Positions 25,052 to 36,445 of a stretch of 64,000 nucleotides of DNA are shown here, one piece after another; position 1 is the first letter of the stretch, and every line of letters starts with the position of its first letter. This DNA is from Tetmemena sp. SeJ-2015 (lineage: Eukaryota; Ciliophora; Spirotrichea; Sporadotrichida; Oxytrichidae). The notes beneath the pieces were generated by a model, which had not been told where the DNA came from, searched no databases, and saw nothing but the letters and a program-made list of their open reading frames with translations. Made by a program: the position numbers and the translations under genes. The stretch spans positions 1-64,000 of the forward strand of contig JAJKFJ010022873.1 of the NCBI GenBank assembly GCA_027382625.1, given 5' to 3'.

Positions 25052-26289
25052 ATATTTTAGTACATCAGTAAAATGGACTTACTTAAATTCATAAATGCAA
25101 GATCCTTCATGCAAGATGAGAAACTCATCCTGATATTAAAAATTATACCATTTTATTATGTTTATTTAAATGATGCTTTTACAAAGAAGAAAACAGGAAA
25201 ATATTAGGCCTTGCAAAATAATTGCTCAATCTCTCCAACCTGAAATGTTTTTGAGTACGAAATATCATACAACTTATTATAATTATTTGAATTGTATTGT
25301 AACTAGCCCTCCCTAACCACATTTTAATTCTGTTCATCGTGGTAATAAAAGAAGCAGAGAGTATAGTTGGATATAACTAGTATGCATGGCAACAGACAAA
25401 TTTACTCTTGTGTTTTCAGATATTTTGACAATTGACTAGGTCATTTTAAGCAAGGAATTATTAAGAATCCTGAATAATATGGAAGATAAAAACTTTCAAA
25501 GGTTAACCAGTTTTATTAATGCTGAGATTCAAAATCTCAATAAGGAATCAAAGCCATTTAAATTTATAGTCATATGTTTTTAAAAATAATGAACAAAATT
25601 TCAAATGCTTTTTTTTAAAATGTAAGTTTTAAAAGTAATTATAAACTTTTTATAAATTCTTTAAATTAATATAATTGAAGTTAAATGGATTGAAAAAGCT
25701 AACAAAGGAAATCCTGTCTCACAGAATCAAATTAAAGGCTAGTATTTTTCAAATATTAGGTAAGTTTCTAAATTTATGATAAACCTTATGCTTCAATCGA
25801 TAACTTAACTGATGATAAATAAGAAATGGGCAATTTAATTAAAAATCTTAGTTAGGATGGCAATGAATCGATTTTTTTTAATCACCTCTAAGATTGGTTT
25901 CTTTTACCTTAAATTCTACTTGTAATTGCTAAATTAATGTTTTAGATTTGAAAGACTAGAAATATGCAATTCTAAGATCTATTTAAATTTATAAATTACA
26001 TTAAATTTAACTCAATATTATTTTCTTTAAATTATTTTAATCTCACTATTGCCAGAATTAAAGTGAATCTGTGTAAAATACATAATATTTTTAAACTTAT
26101 CTATAATTCTTCAAAAATATTTCTTCTATTAAAATAACTGAGTTATTTTTCTTCACATTTTATTGTTAATAAAGTAATTCTAAAGTGAAATTAAATTCAA
26201 AATATACATTTTTGAAAATATATTTTATAGATAACAAAAGTTCTTGTGCTTCAAGTGGTTCAGCATTATAAAATTATCAAAATCACAAA

Positions 26290-26681
26290 TAAAATCAAAT
26301 AAGTGAATTGGATCGTGGGTTTTAGAAATAAGATCAAGCTTAATATAAAGGTAAAAATCATCATCTATAAGAATATTCTCTGGCTTGAAGAAAAAAGTAA
26401 GGGGTGGTAATTTTTAGATATTAAATAGGAAAAGATTAGGTTTTAATTAAATTATTGCACCCCATTGGTTAATCACTGATCTCTAGAGAGTAATCCAATT
26501 AAACATTAGAGTTTTAATTACATCTCTAAATTATATATTAACCACCAATCAATATTAAAGATAATCAGAATCAGCCAATTAGAGATCTTTATTGATTAGA
26601 CTCTTGCTCTCAGAGATTATTAAGAATTGGGTTTTCATCTTATTTCTACAACCCACGATCCAATTCACTTATTTGATTTTA
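26290..26681. mobile_element. 392-bp TA-ended inverted-repeat element (MITE-like)
   Basis: The terminal 43 bases (26290-26332) match the reverse complement of 26639-26681 with one mismatch. They begin TAAAATCAAATAAGTG and the right end mirrors this with a terminal TA. No transposase gene is inside. L1 (about 11500) and L3 (about 40905) have the uninterrupted sequence AAACAGCTTAA where L2 has the element, so it is a recent insertion at a TA-like target. Related to Tc1/mariner-type MITEs by its TA ends; family not identified. Confidence 0.8.
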
Positions 26682-29323
26682 GCTTAATATATAATTTACA
26701 AAATATATGATGCAACCTTAATTTATCAATAAATAAATTTATATTTAAGCTGAATAGGCGATAACTGATAAGAAGATTTTATAGAGAGTACTAGAACATT
26801 TAACCCTGATAAAATCTCAAAATTAGAGTAGGACATGAAACTCCGCAAAAAATCTATCCCATAGCTCAATATAATTTTCGATACAATTTAAAAATATATT
26901 TTTAATTTACTTTAATATATTATCTAGATATTTTCGAATAGATAGTTAGAAACTTTAATTTTTCTTGAATAAATAAGTTATTAGACAATTTATTTAAATA
27001 TGATTGAACAGGAAACATACTATTCTTTTAATTTTAATTAATTTATATGCTTAAAATTGTGTATGAAATATGTGGGAGACCCTTGAGTTGTCAGAATCTG
27101 TGATCTTTGAAACTGAGTACTTATCAAATATGAATAATCTAAGATAGATTAAGTGTCATAACTCTCTAATTATCTACCCAGTTTTCCTTTCTCGCCTTAA
27201 AAAATTAGAAATTTACTCTGTTGAGTTTTCAGATATGAAAAAATTTAAAGGAACTTTCTTTTCTAGATCAGGTTATTTCTCCTAGAGTGAAACATTATTT
27301 GGGTATTCAATCCTATTTTTTAATAAAAATTATTAAATTATTTAAATAAGAGCTTTGAAGTTAAATAACTTATTTTTCTTTATGGTTTTGATTAGTCAGC
27401 TACTATTGGATCTCTCGTCATCTCAAAGAAGATGAAATTAGATATTTTAGAATATAAACCAAATAAATTTACAAAAATCACTATATTTATCTCTTAAAAT
27501 CAAATAATTTCCTCATATATATATTTACAATTGAATGGAAAGAATTCGTAAAATTAATTCCTTGCTTAACTAAATCTAGAAAATTACAACTTATGAAATC
27601 TAGCAAAATCAAAGTTAAGATCCATGATAAATCCTTTTTTTAGGATATTATAAAAGAAGGATTTGTAGAAGGATACAATAATCTTTACCTGGAAGTTGAC
27701 AAATTATTTAAAAATTCTAATTAAAAAGAAGAGAACTTGAAATTTATTAAAAAAAAGTATTGGCCTTTCTCAATTCATAAAAAAAGATGATTTATCAAGA
27801 AGCCTTCTTCGGGATAGGATTACTGTAGAATATTTAGAAGGTTAATTAATTAAATTTCTAAATACTTGTTTTTATTCTGAGCTTATTGATTATCAAAACC
27901 TTAATATTTTATGATTTTCTACTTAAAGAGGCTAAGATTTTTTCACTTAACCATTTGATAGATATGGTAGATTGAAAAGAGAAATCTGACGGTGGGCTTT
28001 GGCGGTGACGTGGCACAACTGATGAAGGAGTTACGCCTGTGAATTACTTTAAATCGATTAAGTATTATATGCCCGTTAGTGGTTCTTAATTCCTAATAAA
28101 TTAAATGAGAAGAGAAATCAAATTTAGCATTCAAAAGATGTGAAGAGCTCTTAGGACTAATTTATGAATAAACTATTTCAAATAAAATGACCTTCATGTT
28201 TATTTCTATTGATAGGATTTATACTTTATTTATTTTCGTTTTATTAAGAACTAATAAGTTAGATAAGCTGCATTTTTGTATTCAACTATTTCTAGTTTAA
28301 TTTGGCTGATATCAATCTTCAATCTAAATGAAGCTTTTATTTTATTATATATTAAGCTAAAACTGGGGACTTGCTCAATTTATCACTTTGTGACTTGATG
28401 TATTAAATTTGCGAGCAAACTCTCAAGCAAGACTTTGACAAAAATTATTAAAGCCCAATCTTAGTTAAGAATAAGTATCTCCACATCTCATTCTCAAAGA
28501 CTCAAACAAAAGATTAAAAACTAATAAAATCAACAATCACCCTCAAATTCCCTTTACTATAACTAATGATAAATTTAAAAATAACTTAAGATATCTTATT
28601 TATATACCAATAATCACACCAAACAATTAATTGTCATATTTTTGACCAAATTAGCAAATGTATGGAAATATTTATAATAAGTTTTACAATCAAATTCTTT
28701 TACCAATTGTTTTCTAATCTTCAAATTATTTTAATTTTCAAAGAAGGTAATTGTAAATAATTTGCGTTATTAAATAAATATAAAGCTAATTTGTTGTAAA
28801 AAATAATACTCCATAAAAATGAAAAAATGTTTTCACATTTACCCCTCACTAGTAGTGGTGTCATATTTAGGCCTTAAAGAATCGGTTAGGATTTCAACTA
28901 TATGCAAAGAGTAGTCATAGTTCACAAGAAATAAGCTTGCTAGTGTTTTCAAAGGATATAGCTATAGCATTGATGTTAATGAAAGAAATCTTAATAAATT
29001 TCGAAATAAGAGTCTTTATTTCCTTGATATTGTTAGTAGCATTACACTAAATCTTTGATAGGAAACTTCTCTTGCCCTTATCTGGAATATATTGAATGAT
29101 ATTTTTAAATTCTTTACAGGCATCTATTTTCCTCTCCTAAACAAAGAGATTCTTCTATAATTGGATACCTTTCTTACTGATAGCATTTAACATTATAATC
29201 CACATGAGAAACTTAACTTATGTTTTAAGTTTTCACATTACAAAGCTATTGAGATACTAGATTTAAATTCAAGACAATTGAAACAACTTAGCTCTGAAGA
29301 TTAAAATTTCTTTAAGAACATCT

Positions 29324-30514
29324 ATGCTTTATATTTTAAACTAAAATTTTAGTGAAATAAACAAATCATTGTAAAATTAATTTAAGACTAGTTCTTACTT
29401 TATTTATAATTAATTAATTTCATCTATTAAAAATTAGAATAGATATTTTATCACTAGTAATTAAAGTCTAATTGATGTTGGAATTTCGTAAATTATCTAA
29501 AATAAAATGAATCAATATTCAAAGAATCAAATTAATAAAAATATTGGCCATAATTAAATTAAGCGATTTATAAAGAAATGTATTATCTTTTATTATATAT
29601 TATCACACAGAAAATTTGTATTAAAATGAGGTAAGAATTCCTTTAACAAATTAAAAGTAATCTTTAACTTGAAGTTGAAATTTTATAATAAATTATAGAT
29701 ATTTGGCTTTTAGTGGCTTCACATACCTTAAAGCAAATTATAGTTGGAATTTTAATTAAAATCCAGTGATTGGTTAAAATAATAAATGGAGAGTTGCAAC
29801 TTCGTGTCAGTTGAAATTGTAGATTCAGCCCCTGATCTGCAGCTTATTCGATAGCTTATCAAAAATTAATATGAGTTTCTTCTTTAATCATCTTCGTAGC
29901 ACCTCTCAGCAGCGAGATATGACTCACGCATTCTTCTTCTTCCTCGTCATATTCTTCATCTAAACTTGTGTCGCTTATAACTCTTTACTGAGCGCTCCCA
30001 CACAAAAGTTACAAGGATAAAAAAATCTTAGAATTTGATGCTGAATCGAATGGTCTAATAATTATTTAAATTGGATACACTTCAACTGTCATTCATTTAT
30101 TCCATTTTAATTTAATATCTAATTTAATTCTCTTTTTTATTAAATTCTCAGCTATACTATGCTCATCTACTTATTATGCTGAGCATTTAATCAAAAGATA
30201 TCTTGAATGATGAATAAAATAGTTTAAAATTTCTTTAAAAAATAGTGTTATCCTAATTTTAAGTAAAGACAGAAGTTATCTTTTTGTTGAATTATGCAAA
30301 TCGATCGGACAATCAATATATTCTATGGTGGTTTTCCAAAGCAGTTATATCGAATACAAAAATTTATTTTCCTCTCCTAAGCTTAAGGAGCATAAATGAG
30401 GTAAAAATAAACTAAATAAGTGTGCAATTAATCGCTTTTGAATGAGATGTGTGTTTATTTTTTAAAAAGAAATAGATATTTAATAACTATAAATTATAAA
30501 TAATTACTTGAAAA
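29324..30514. other. IES 1 of A3, pointer ATGC, containing a nested element
   Basis: ATGC at 29324-29327 and 30515-30518. Excision joins FFKNIYA to HLEVRNIKYPF in frame, at the same codons as in A1. The 1.19 kb insert holds the 0.41 kb element at 29741-30156, which accounts for most of its extra length over A1. Confidence 0.8.
29741..30156 (-). mobile_element. 0.41 kb TA-flanked element, copy 1
   Basis: It is an inverted copy of 35572-35983. Ends are TAGTTGGAAT on the left and ...CTCAGCTA on the right, with TA on both sides. It is richer in G+C than its surroundings and holds an acidic GAT/GAA/GAG tract followed by Cys-rich codons. No complete gene is seen. Confidence 0.75.
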
Positions 30515-30686
30515 ATGCACATTTAGAAGTGAGGAATATAAAGTATCCTTTTATTTTCAATAAAGTTATCTTTTATTCAATAAAGGAAATTATCCTTCGA
30601 AGATAAAATGAAAGAATAAGAGACTATCATTTGAATACTAAAAAATTCTTGTAGTTTCTTGATGTTGAAACTTTACAAATAGATGA

Positions 30687-30857
30687 ATCTGAAATTAGTA
30701 AAGTAAAGTAAAAGTAAAATTTAGGGAATAAATATAATAATCAATTTTAAAACCAGCACTTATTATAGTACTTGTTCTAATATCGAATTACTATCCTATG
30801 TAAGATGGCTTTATATTAATGTTTATAGGGATACTTTCAATCCAGTGGGCAACCACT
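30687..30857. other. IES of A3 with 12-bp pointer ATCTGAAATTAG
   Basis: The 12-base repeat stands at 30687-30698 and 30858-30869 and excision keeps frame. A' (near 2137), A'' (near 19660) and A1 (near 4725) are continuous at these codons, so the insert is specific to A3. Its length (171 bp) is a multiple of three with no TGA, so retention would not break the frame. Confidence 0.75.
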
Positions 30858-32199
30858 ATCTGAAATTAGAATAATGTAAAAAGAGATTATTCTTAAAAAT
30901 TGCTTAACAATGGAGTTTTAAAATTCTTCCTTCTTATACTATAATACACCATCTGATATGTTTTCAGCAGTTAGGACTTTAAAAATAAAAAACTCTTCCT
31001 TTCATAAAGTTTTTGATAAATTGCCAAAGCTTGAAAACTTAGAATTTATTAAGAATAGTGATACTTAGAATTATTCATTAAATTATGGGAGAGATCATTT
31101 TGATAATTTAAAGTCAGTTTATATAGACAAATAATAAATAATATTGTATCATTTAAGTGTGAATTTAAGGCTGATTTATATATAAATAAAATACTTTAAT
31201 AAAAAAATGATCTCTATTAAAATTTACTTTCAAAATTATATATGCTTCATTGGTTTCGAATTAAATTTATCATTTCATTTATTTCTGCCATTTTTAATCT
31301 TTACTTTGCTTCTTATTAATATAGTTAAGTATAGAATACCTTTGAAATGCCAAATTGAACTATTATCTTTTTAGAACTTAAATAGTATCCAACCGATCTT
31401 TAATTGTGAAATTTGCTAAAATGTTTTATTCCATCAATCAATCTATATAAACGAAATAAATTATTAGATAAAAGTAAAAAAAATATATTCATAAAATTGA
31501 AAATAAAGCACCGAAAAATTGAAAAGTATAAGAAAATTAAACGAGCATTAAGTAGTTCTAATTAATACATTCTTTTAATTTTGCAATGGAGAAACAATTA
31601 TATTATGTTCACTTTAATTAAATCTGATTTAAATTTCTATTCTTCGTATATACTATAAAAACACTATGATAGAAGATATCTCTTATTTCTAAAACGTTCC
31701 AAAGGTATTTATAAGAGATAGAGTTTAAAAAGGAAAGTTGCAATAAATAAAAACATAGATACTTCAATTATTTAATAAAAATATTGTTTAATTAGAAATC
31801 CAAAGCGTCCACCCTGATCTGGAAAAAAGATTCTTAAAGTAATAGATTATTATGACATATTAACATGATAGAACTGTTAAACCTATATCCAAAGAGAATA
31901 GAATTTAAATATCAATTATGCACGTTTCTAATCAACACAAAAATAATTGATTATATCGAATGAAGTATTATTTTCTTGACAATCTTAATTAGAAAATATA
32001 TTTCTTATAAAATAAATTCATAATTTAAATGTTTTTTTTTTAATTATAGTATTTCATATAGATTATGGTGCTATAAATTTCAGATTTAATTAATTAAAAT
32101 TCAAAAATTCAGAATATTAAATTTTAATATTGCCTCTACATAATAATTTAAATTTTTAAATTGATGAGCAGTAAAAATAAAAAAATTTCTCATTTTTAT

Positions 32200-32450
32200 G
32201 TTCTTTACATTTATTATATTAAGTATTATAAAGAACTGTTTATTTTGTCACTCTTATAAGTAGAAATATCTTCAAAATATATTCCATCGCAAAAAATGTT
32301 GAGAGTGCCACTCACTATACTTTCGCATTTGAAATTTGCAGCTGTTCCTCATCGCACTTCTAAGTTTTAAGATGCGCACATCAATTATTTGATTGATCCT
32401 CAAACTCTTCGCCACTAAGCGCACTTCATTTTAGAGTAACAGATCAAACT
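32200..32450. mobile_element. Internal fragment of the TBE-derived element
   Basis: Words shared with 39255-39350 include CCATCGCAAAAA, GAGAGTGCCA and TCGCATTTGAAA. It then continues into the AAGTTTTAAGATG...CGCCACTAAG segment also found at 15660-15725. No termini are seen. It lies between A3 and L3. Confidence 0.5.
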
Positions 32451-33515
32451 TGATATTACTTATTAAAACAGCAAAATATATCAGGCAAAGATCTATTTTC
32501 TTTATACTTTAAATGAAATTAGAGAGTCCTAAGAAAAATTATGAATAGATTCTTTATAGAAGATAGTTTTAAAAATGGAGAAAATCCTTTTCAATTTTCC
32601 ATGTAATTTATTAAGAAATTAAAGTTTATATTAAGCCATGAGCTTACTAGATGATAAGTATTTAAATTTGATAGACATCGATTCTATTGATCACATGGGA
32701 TTCTTTATTTCTTATTAAACCATTTAAATCTGATATGATTTTTCTTTATCTGAAAATATGAATTAAGAGTATTTCCATTTAATCTAAAAATTGTATATAA
32801 TATTATTTAGTTTCAAATGAAAAAACATACTTCCAGCCAGCCTTAATTAAAAATCAATAAAAAAACCAAGAAAAAAATAAAAACCTAAAAACCAGAAGAA
32901 AAAGAAGAAGAGAAGAAACAAAATGTGAAGACCCCAAAATCAGTTGTTTATCCAGCTATATTCAGTACCACTGCTAGTAATATATCTTAGAATAAAATAT
33001 TGGATACATAATCACAATAATTGACTAAGCATTTATCTGAGGGATTTCTGGAAAGAAATAAAAGGCTAAATTACCATTTTTTACCTAGAGTTATTAGAGC
33101 ACAGGTGTTTTCTTTCATTTCAAATAACTGGATGTTCAGAATAGTGAATTTGTTGAAAAGAGGGGAAACAGAATCTCTTAATCTAATTCAAAGTTTTAAG
33201 GAGAGTGAATAAGATTTCCTAAAAATTTTTGCGTACAAAATAGAATCTCCTCAACAATGGCTTCTCAACTGATTTGCTTCCTTGGTTTAGCATTTTTAAA
33301 GATTTGAATATAAATTTTACAAAATCCTAGACACAAACTAAATCGAATGCTATTTGAAGTGCTTACAAGTTATTAAGAGTTAAATAAATATCGATAACTC
33401 AGAACAAATGAAAACGGATGGAAGCTAAATGACTCATTGAAGGATTTATTTGAACGTAGAATTGAAAGGGGTTGATAAGATTTTGTATAGAAAGGAAGAT
33501 GATATTTTACTATCC

Positions 33516-33588
33516 GATCTTATCATTAAAAATGGGATAATTTAATTTATTTTTTTGAATTTTTCCTATAAATAACAAGATACTTTAA
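33516..33588. other. IES of L3, pointer GATC
   Basis: GATC at 33516-33519 and 33589-33592. Excision joins LLSD to PIGGERALIL in frame. Confidence 0.75.
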
Positions 33589-33642
33589 GATCCTATTGGA
33601 GGAGAGAGAGCTTTAATTCTAAATGAACTCAAAATCTCAAGG

Positions 33643-34065
33643 AGTAAAATAAATTATTAATGGGAGAAAAAATCAATACAAAGTATTTAAAAAGTTTGAA
33701 TTGATATAATCCAGCATTAAAAGTTTTTTTTATTAATGCAATAGCTTCCAAATTATTCTTGATTTCTTCTAGGTTAAAATAATGTGGAAATAGAGTGGCA
33801 GTATATTAATTATTTATAATCTCAAGGCATAATAAAGTATCTAAAATTATTTAGAAGTATTTATTTCAGTTTCTCAATCTAAAACAAAAAATAATAAGCA
33901 ATAGATTTTATTAAAATGATTTAAGATAAATAATTAGTAGTTTATAATTTATTAAAATAAATTTAGACTAATTTTATCTTCCAAAATTTAATGCAATAAT
34001 CCTTATTTAATTGATTTATAATAAAACTGAATATTTAAATATTTTTGTTTGTTTAAATTAAATGA
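33643..34065. other. IES of L3, pointer AGTAA
   Basis: AGTAA at 33643-33647 and 34066-34070. Excision joins ELKISRSK to LSLIEEYG in frame. Confidence 0.8.
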
Positions 34066-34188
34066 AGTAAGCTAAGCTTGATAGAGGAATATGGGATATT
34101 CTTTCAGGACTTCAAAACCTATACAATTAACGATAGTGAAATAGGAAAAACACTAAAATAAGAGTATTTAGGATTATCTGCCACTGAC

Positions 34189-34320
34189 AATATTAGTCAT
34201 AATTTGTTCTAAAATTATAAAATTTTGATTATTTATTTTAACCTTAAGAATTTTATTTTCATGGATGTTAAAATATTGATGTTTTTATATGCGGTAGATT
34301 ATTCTAAAAATTTATTTAAG
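34189..34320. other. IES of L3, pointer AATA
   Basis: AATA at 34189-34192 and 34321-34324. Excision joins SATDN to NQIARAEGNQ in frame. Confidence 0.65.
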
Positions 34321-34518
34321 AATAACTAAATTGCCCGAGCAGAGGGGAATTAAAGAGCAAGCATTAAACATTTTGAGCATGCGAGCAGATTTAAGATTAG
34401 AAATACACGTTTTTATGAAATGATAGTGCTTTTGAACTCTCCAAAGCTTACAAATTTGGAAATTAATTATTCAAAAGTACCATTTATGAACTTACTTTCG
34501 GATTGCACTGCTCTAAAC

Positions 34519-34534
34519 TAGTTTAATTTTATTT
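34519..34534. other. Very short IES of L3, pointer TAGTT
   Basis: TAGTT at 34519-34523 and 34535-34539. The 16-base excision gives LNQFSYQH as in L1. Confidence 0.6.
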
Positions 34535-34587
34535 TAGTTCAGCTACTAACATCTTTAGCCAACTAACTCGAGGATTTATCCACTACC

Positions 34588-34623
34588 ATTCTTAAATATG
34601 TTATCTTTATCATTATTTAAATT
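34588..34623. other. IES of L3, pointer ATTCT
   Basis: ATTCT at 34588-34592 and 34624-34628. Excision joins PLPF to QMNYSNL in frame. Confidence 0.7.
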
Positions 34624-34704
34624 ATTCTAAATGAACTATAGCAATTTAAAAGACTACAGAAGATCAAACTTGGAACAGATAAATTGTAAGATTTACTTAA
34701 CTTC

Positions 34705-34789
34705 AAGCAACAGTTTATTTTTATAATTAAAATCAGTAACATTATTATTTGAATATCTAAATAGTTAAAATATTTTTTTTTAAATATGG
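34705..34789. other. IES of L3, pointer AAGCAA
   Basis: AAGCAA at 34705-34710 and 34790-34795. Excision joins DLLNFKQ to AFMSHPQARR in frame. Confidence 0.8.
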
Positions 34790-34988
34790 AAGCAAGCATT
34801 TATGTCCCATCCATAAGCTAGAAGAGTTTAAATCATTCTAGACGCTAGGAAAAATGTTCTAATACTTGAGTAAATAATAAAATAGTTGATCTTTACAGGA
34901 AATAGTAACGTCCAAATAACAGCCTAGTAGATAGACTTATTTTTACCCTAAAATGTGCAATCTAGGAACTTGTATTAACTTTCTTTAT

Positions 34989-36003
34989 TCTTAATTAAAA
35001 TTAATTATCATTTGATGATCTTTAAATTTTAAATTAAAATTGTTTTTAGTCTAGATATAAATATTCGGTGATTCATTTAATTTTAAATAATATCCTTTCT
35101 AAATTAAAAATAATAAATTAGAATTAAAGATATTGAAATAAAATTATTAAGTGGATCAAAAACGTTAGAAATTGAAGTTTAACAATATGATTTCAATTAA
35201 ATGTAGTTAAGTTTGGGACGAATTTATATTAAGAGTACTCTGAAAATATTCAGATTTTGTGAAGCAGAATCATAGACTATTTTAAGAGGAGAAAATTTTT
35301 TTAAAAAAATAAATGCCTTAAAATATAAAAAATTATTAAATCATAGAGAGCTCTAATAATTACCATTCTTTTTTAAATATGAATCTCTAAATAAAAAAAA
35401 GAAATTAAATTTTGTTAATATAAAATATTTTTATTAAATGAGTGTTAATAGAATAATTAAATTTACTTATTCTAGAGAAGCGCAATCAAAATTTTAAATG
35501 AAATTTTTAGTTCATCTAAAATCAGAATAACATCTGAAGCCATAGATTTATAAATTTATTTTAGATGAATATAGCTGAGAATTCAATAAAAAAGAGAATT
35601 AAATTAGATATTAAATTAAAATGGAATAAATCAATGGCATTTGAAGTGCGTCCAATTTAAATAATTATTACACCATTCGATTCAGCATCAAATTCTAAGA
35701 AATATTTATCCTTGTAACTTATGTGTGGGAGCGCTCAGTAAAGAGTTATAAGTGACACAGGTTATGATGAAGATGATGATGAGGATGATGAAGAATGCGC
35801 ATGTCATATCTCATGCTGAGAGGTGCTTCGAAGATGATTAAAGAAGAAACTCTTATTAATTTTTGATTCTCTATTGAACAAGCTGCAGTTCAGGGGTGAA
35901 TCAATGATTTGAACTAACAAAAAGTTGAAATTTTCCATTTATTATTTTAACCAATCACCGAATTATTTAATATTCCTACTATAATCATTCAAGTACGCTC
36001 TTA
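34989..36003. other. IES of L3, pointer TCTTA, with nested element
   Basis: TCTTA at 34989-34993 and 36004-36008. Excision joins LSLFL to EQMSSNEMEIE in frame. The insert carries the 0.41 kb element at 35572-35983. Confidence 0.65.
35572..35983 (+). mobile_element. 0.41 kb TA-flanked element, copy 2, with known empty sites
   Basis: Flanks are GATGAATA on the left and TAATCATTC on the right. L1 (about 9970) has the empty site GATGAATAATCATTC, and L2 (about 24692) GATGAAAAATCATTC, so TA was duplicated or is the target. The termini TAGCTGAGAAT and, inverted, TAGTAGGAAT form short imperfect inverted repeats. Inside is an acidic tract (DEDDDEDDEE reading) followed by CACHISC and TGA. A divergent partial copy of its middle may lie at 38705-38770. 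Confidence 0.8.
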
Positions 36004-36086
36004 TCTTAGAATAAATGTCAAGTAATGAAATGGAAATAGAATCCAAGGTTAAAATATTACTACCTTCTGAAGCAAGCATATCCAAA

Positions 36087-36339
36087 ATATTTTGAACTGT
36101 ACTCCGAGTTAATTAATTTCATTTAACTCTAATAAAAAAATTCTTTTCCTCTGAGGTGAATTTATTTTTGTAAATCAGTTGATTAATTAATAATTAATTG
36201 GTTTTAAAAAGATACGTTTTTATTTCAAAAATAATATAATAATCAATACTTCTAACTTCAAACGATTTCTCGGGGAATGATGGATACTTAAGAAAGCAAT
36301 TCACATGTTAAATAAATAGCAAGCAGCTATCTGCAAACG
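36087..36339. other. IES of L3, pointer ATATTT
   Basis: ATATTT at 36087-36092 and 36340-36345. Excision removes an immediate TGA and joins SISKIF to EYLSKLELLKF. Confidence 0.8.
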
Positions 36340-36445
36340 ATATTTGAGTACCTCAGTAAATTAGAATTACTAAAATTCATAAATGGAAGATCTTTCTTAC
36401 AAGATGAAATACTCATTCTGATTTTGAATATTTAAATTGTGAACG

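Larger units (their letters stand above)
19387..28565 (+). pseudogene. L2: IES-interrupted L-family gene, N-terminus split by a 2.1 kb insert
   Basis: The first codons MKRQTSSQAKL (19387-19422) match L1. The next coding text (KKTTNNPKNRLKLRELKA-like, from about 21530) comes only after 2.1 kb that contains the partial gene A''. The core EGFFERNKRLKYHFLPRVI follows. TGA at 21929-21931 coincides with the TGA of L3 at 33270. Pointers GATC, AAGTAA, ATA, TAGT, ATTCT, AAGCAAG, TCTTA and ATATTTT match those of L1/L3 and restore frame, apart from one-base shifts after GATC and in EEYL (near 22825). Later blocks: IVVIKEAESIVGYNQYAW (about 25340), TLELSESVIFETEYLSNM (27077-27260), EWKEFVKLIPCLTKSRK (27534-27720), last block 28361-28565 (LLNLSLCDLMYQICEQTL). 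A 392-bp element interrupts it at 26290. GC-richer patches at about 24160-24310 and 27985-28060 are unexplained. Confidence 0.6.
28819..31950 (+). pseudogene. A3: IES-interrupted A-family gene, one TGA in block 1
   Basis: Block 1 (28819-29327) reads MKKCFHIYPSLVVVSYLGL to NIYA in one frame. A TGA at 29056-29058 stands where A1 has GGA (NLGQETSLAL). Block 2 (30515-30698) joins through pointer ATGC and reads AHLEVRNIKYPFIFNKV to DESEI. Block 3 (30858-31140) joins through a 12-base pointer and gives RIMQKEIILKNCLTME, KLPKLENLEF and NLKSVYID. The last block (31672-31950) reads EDISYFQNVPKVFIRD to KPISKENRIQISIMHVS and stops at TGA 31948-31950. The junction of blocks 3 and 4 was not resolved. Apart from the single TGA the copy is well preserved; a sequencing error there would make it intact. 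Confidence 0.7.

Noticed and set aside
34617..34799. Minus-strand frame in L3
   Set aside because: It spans an IES and lies opposite the coding blocks; no support from L1 or L2.
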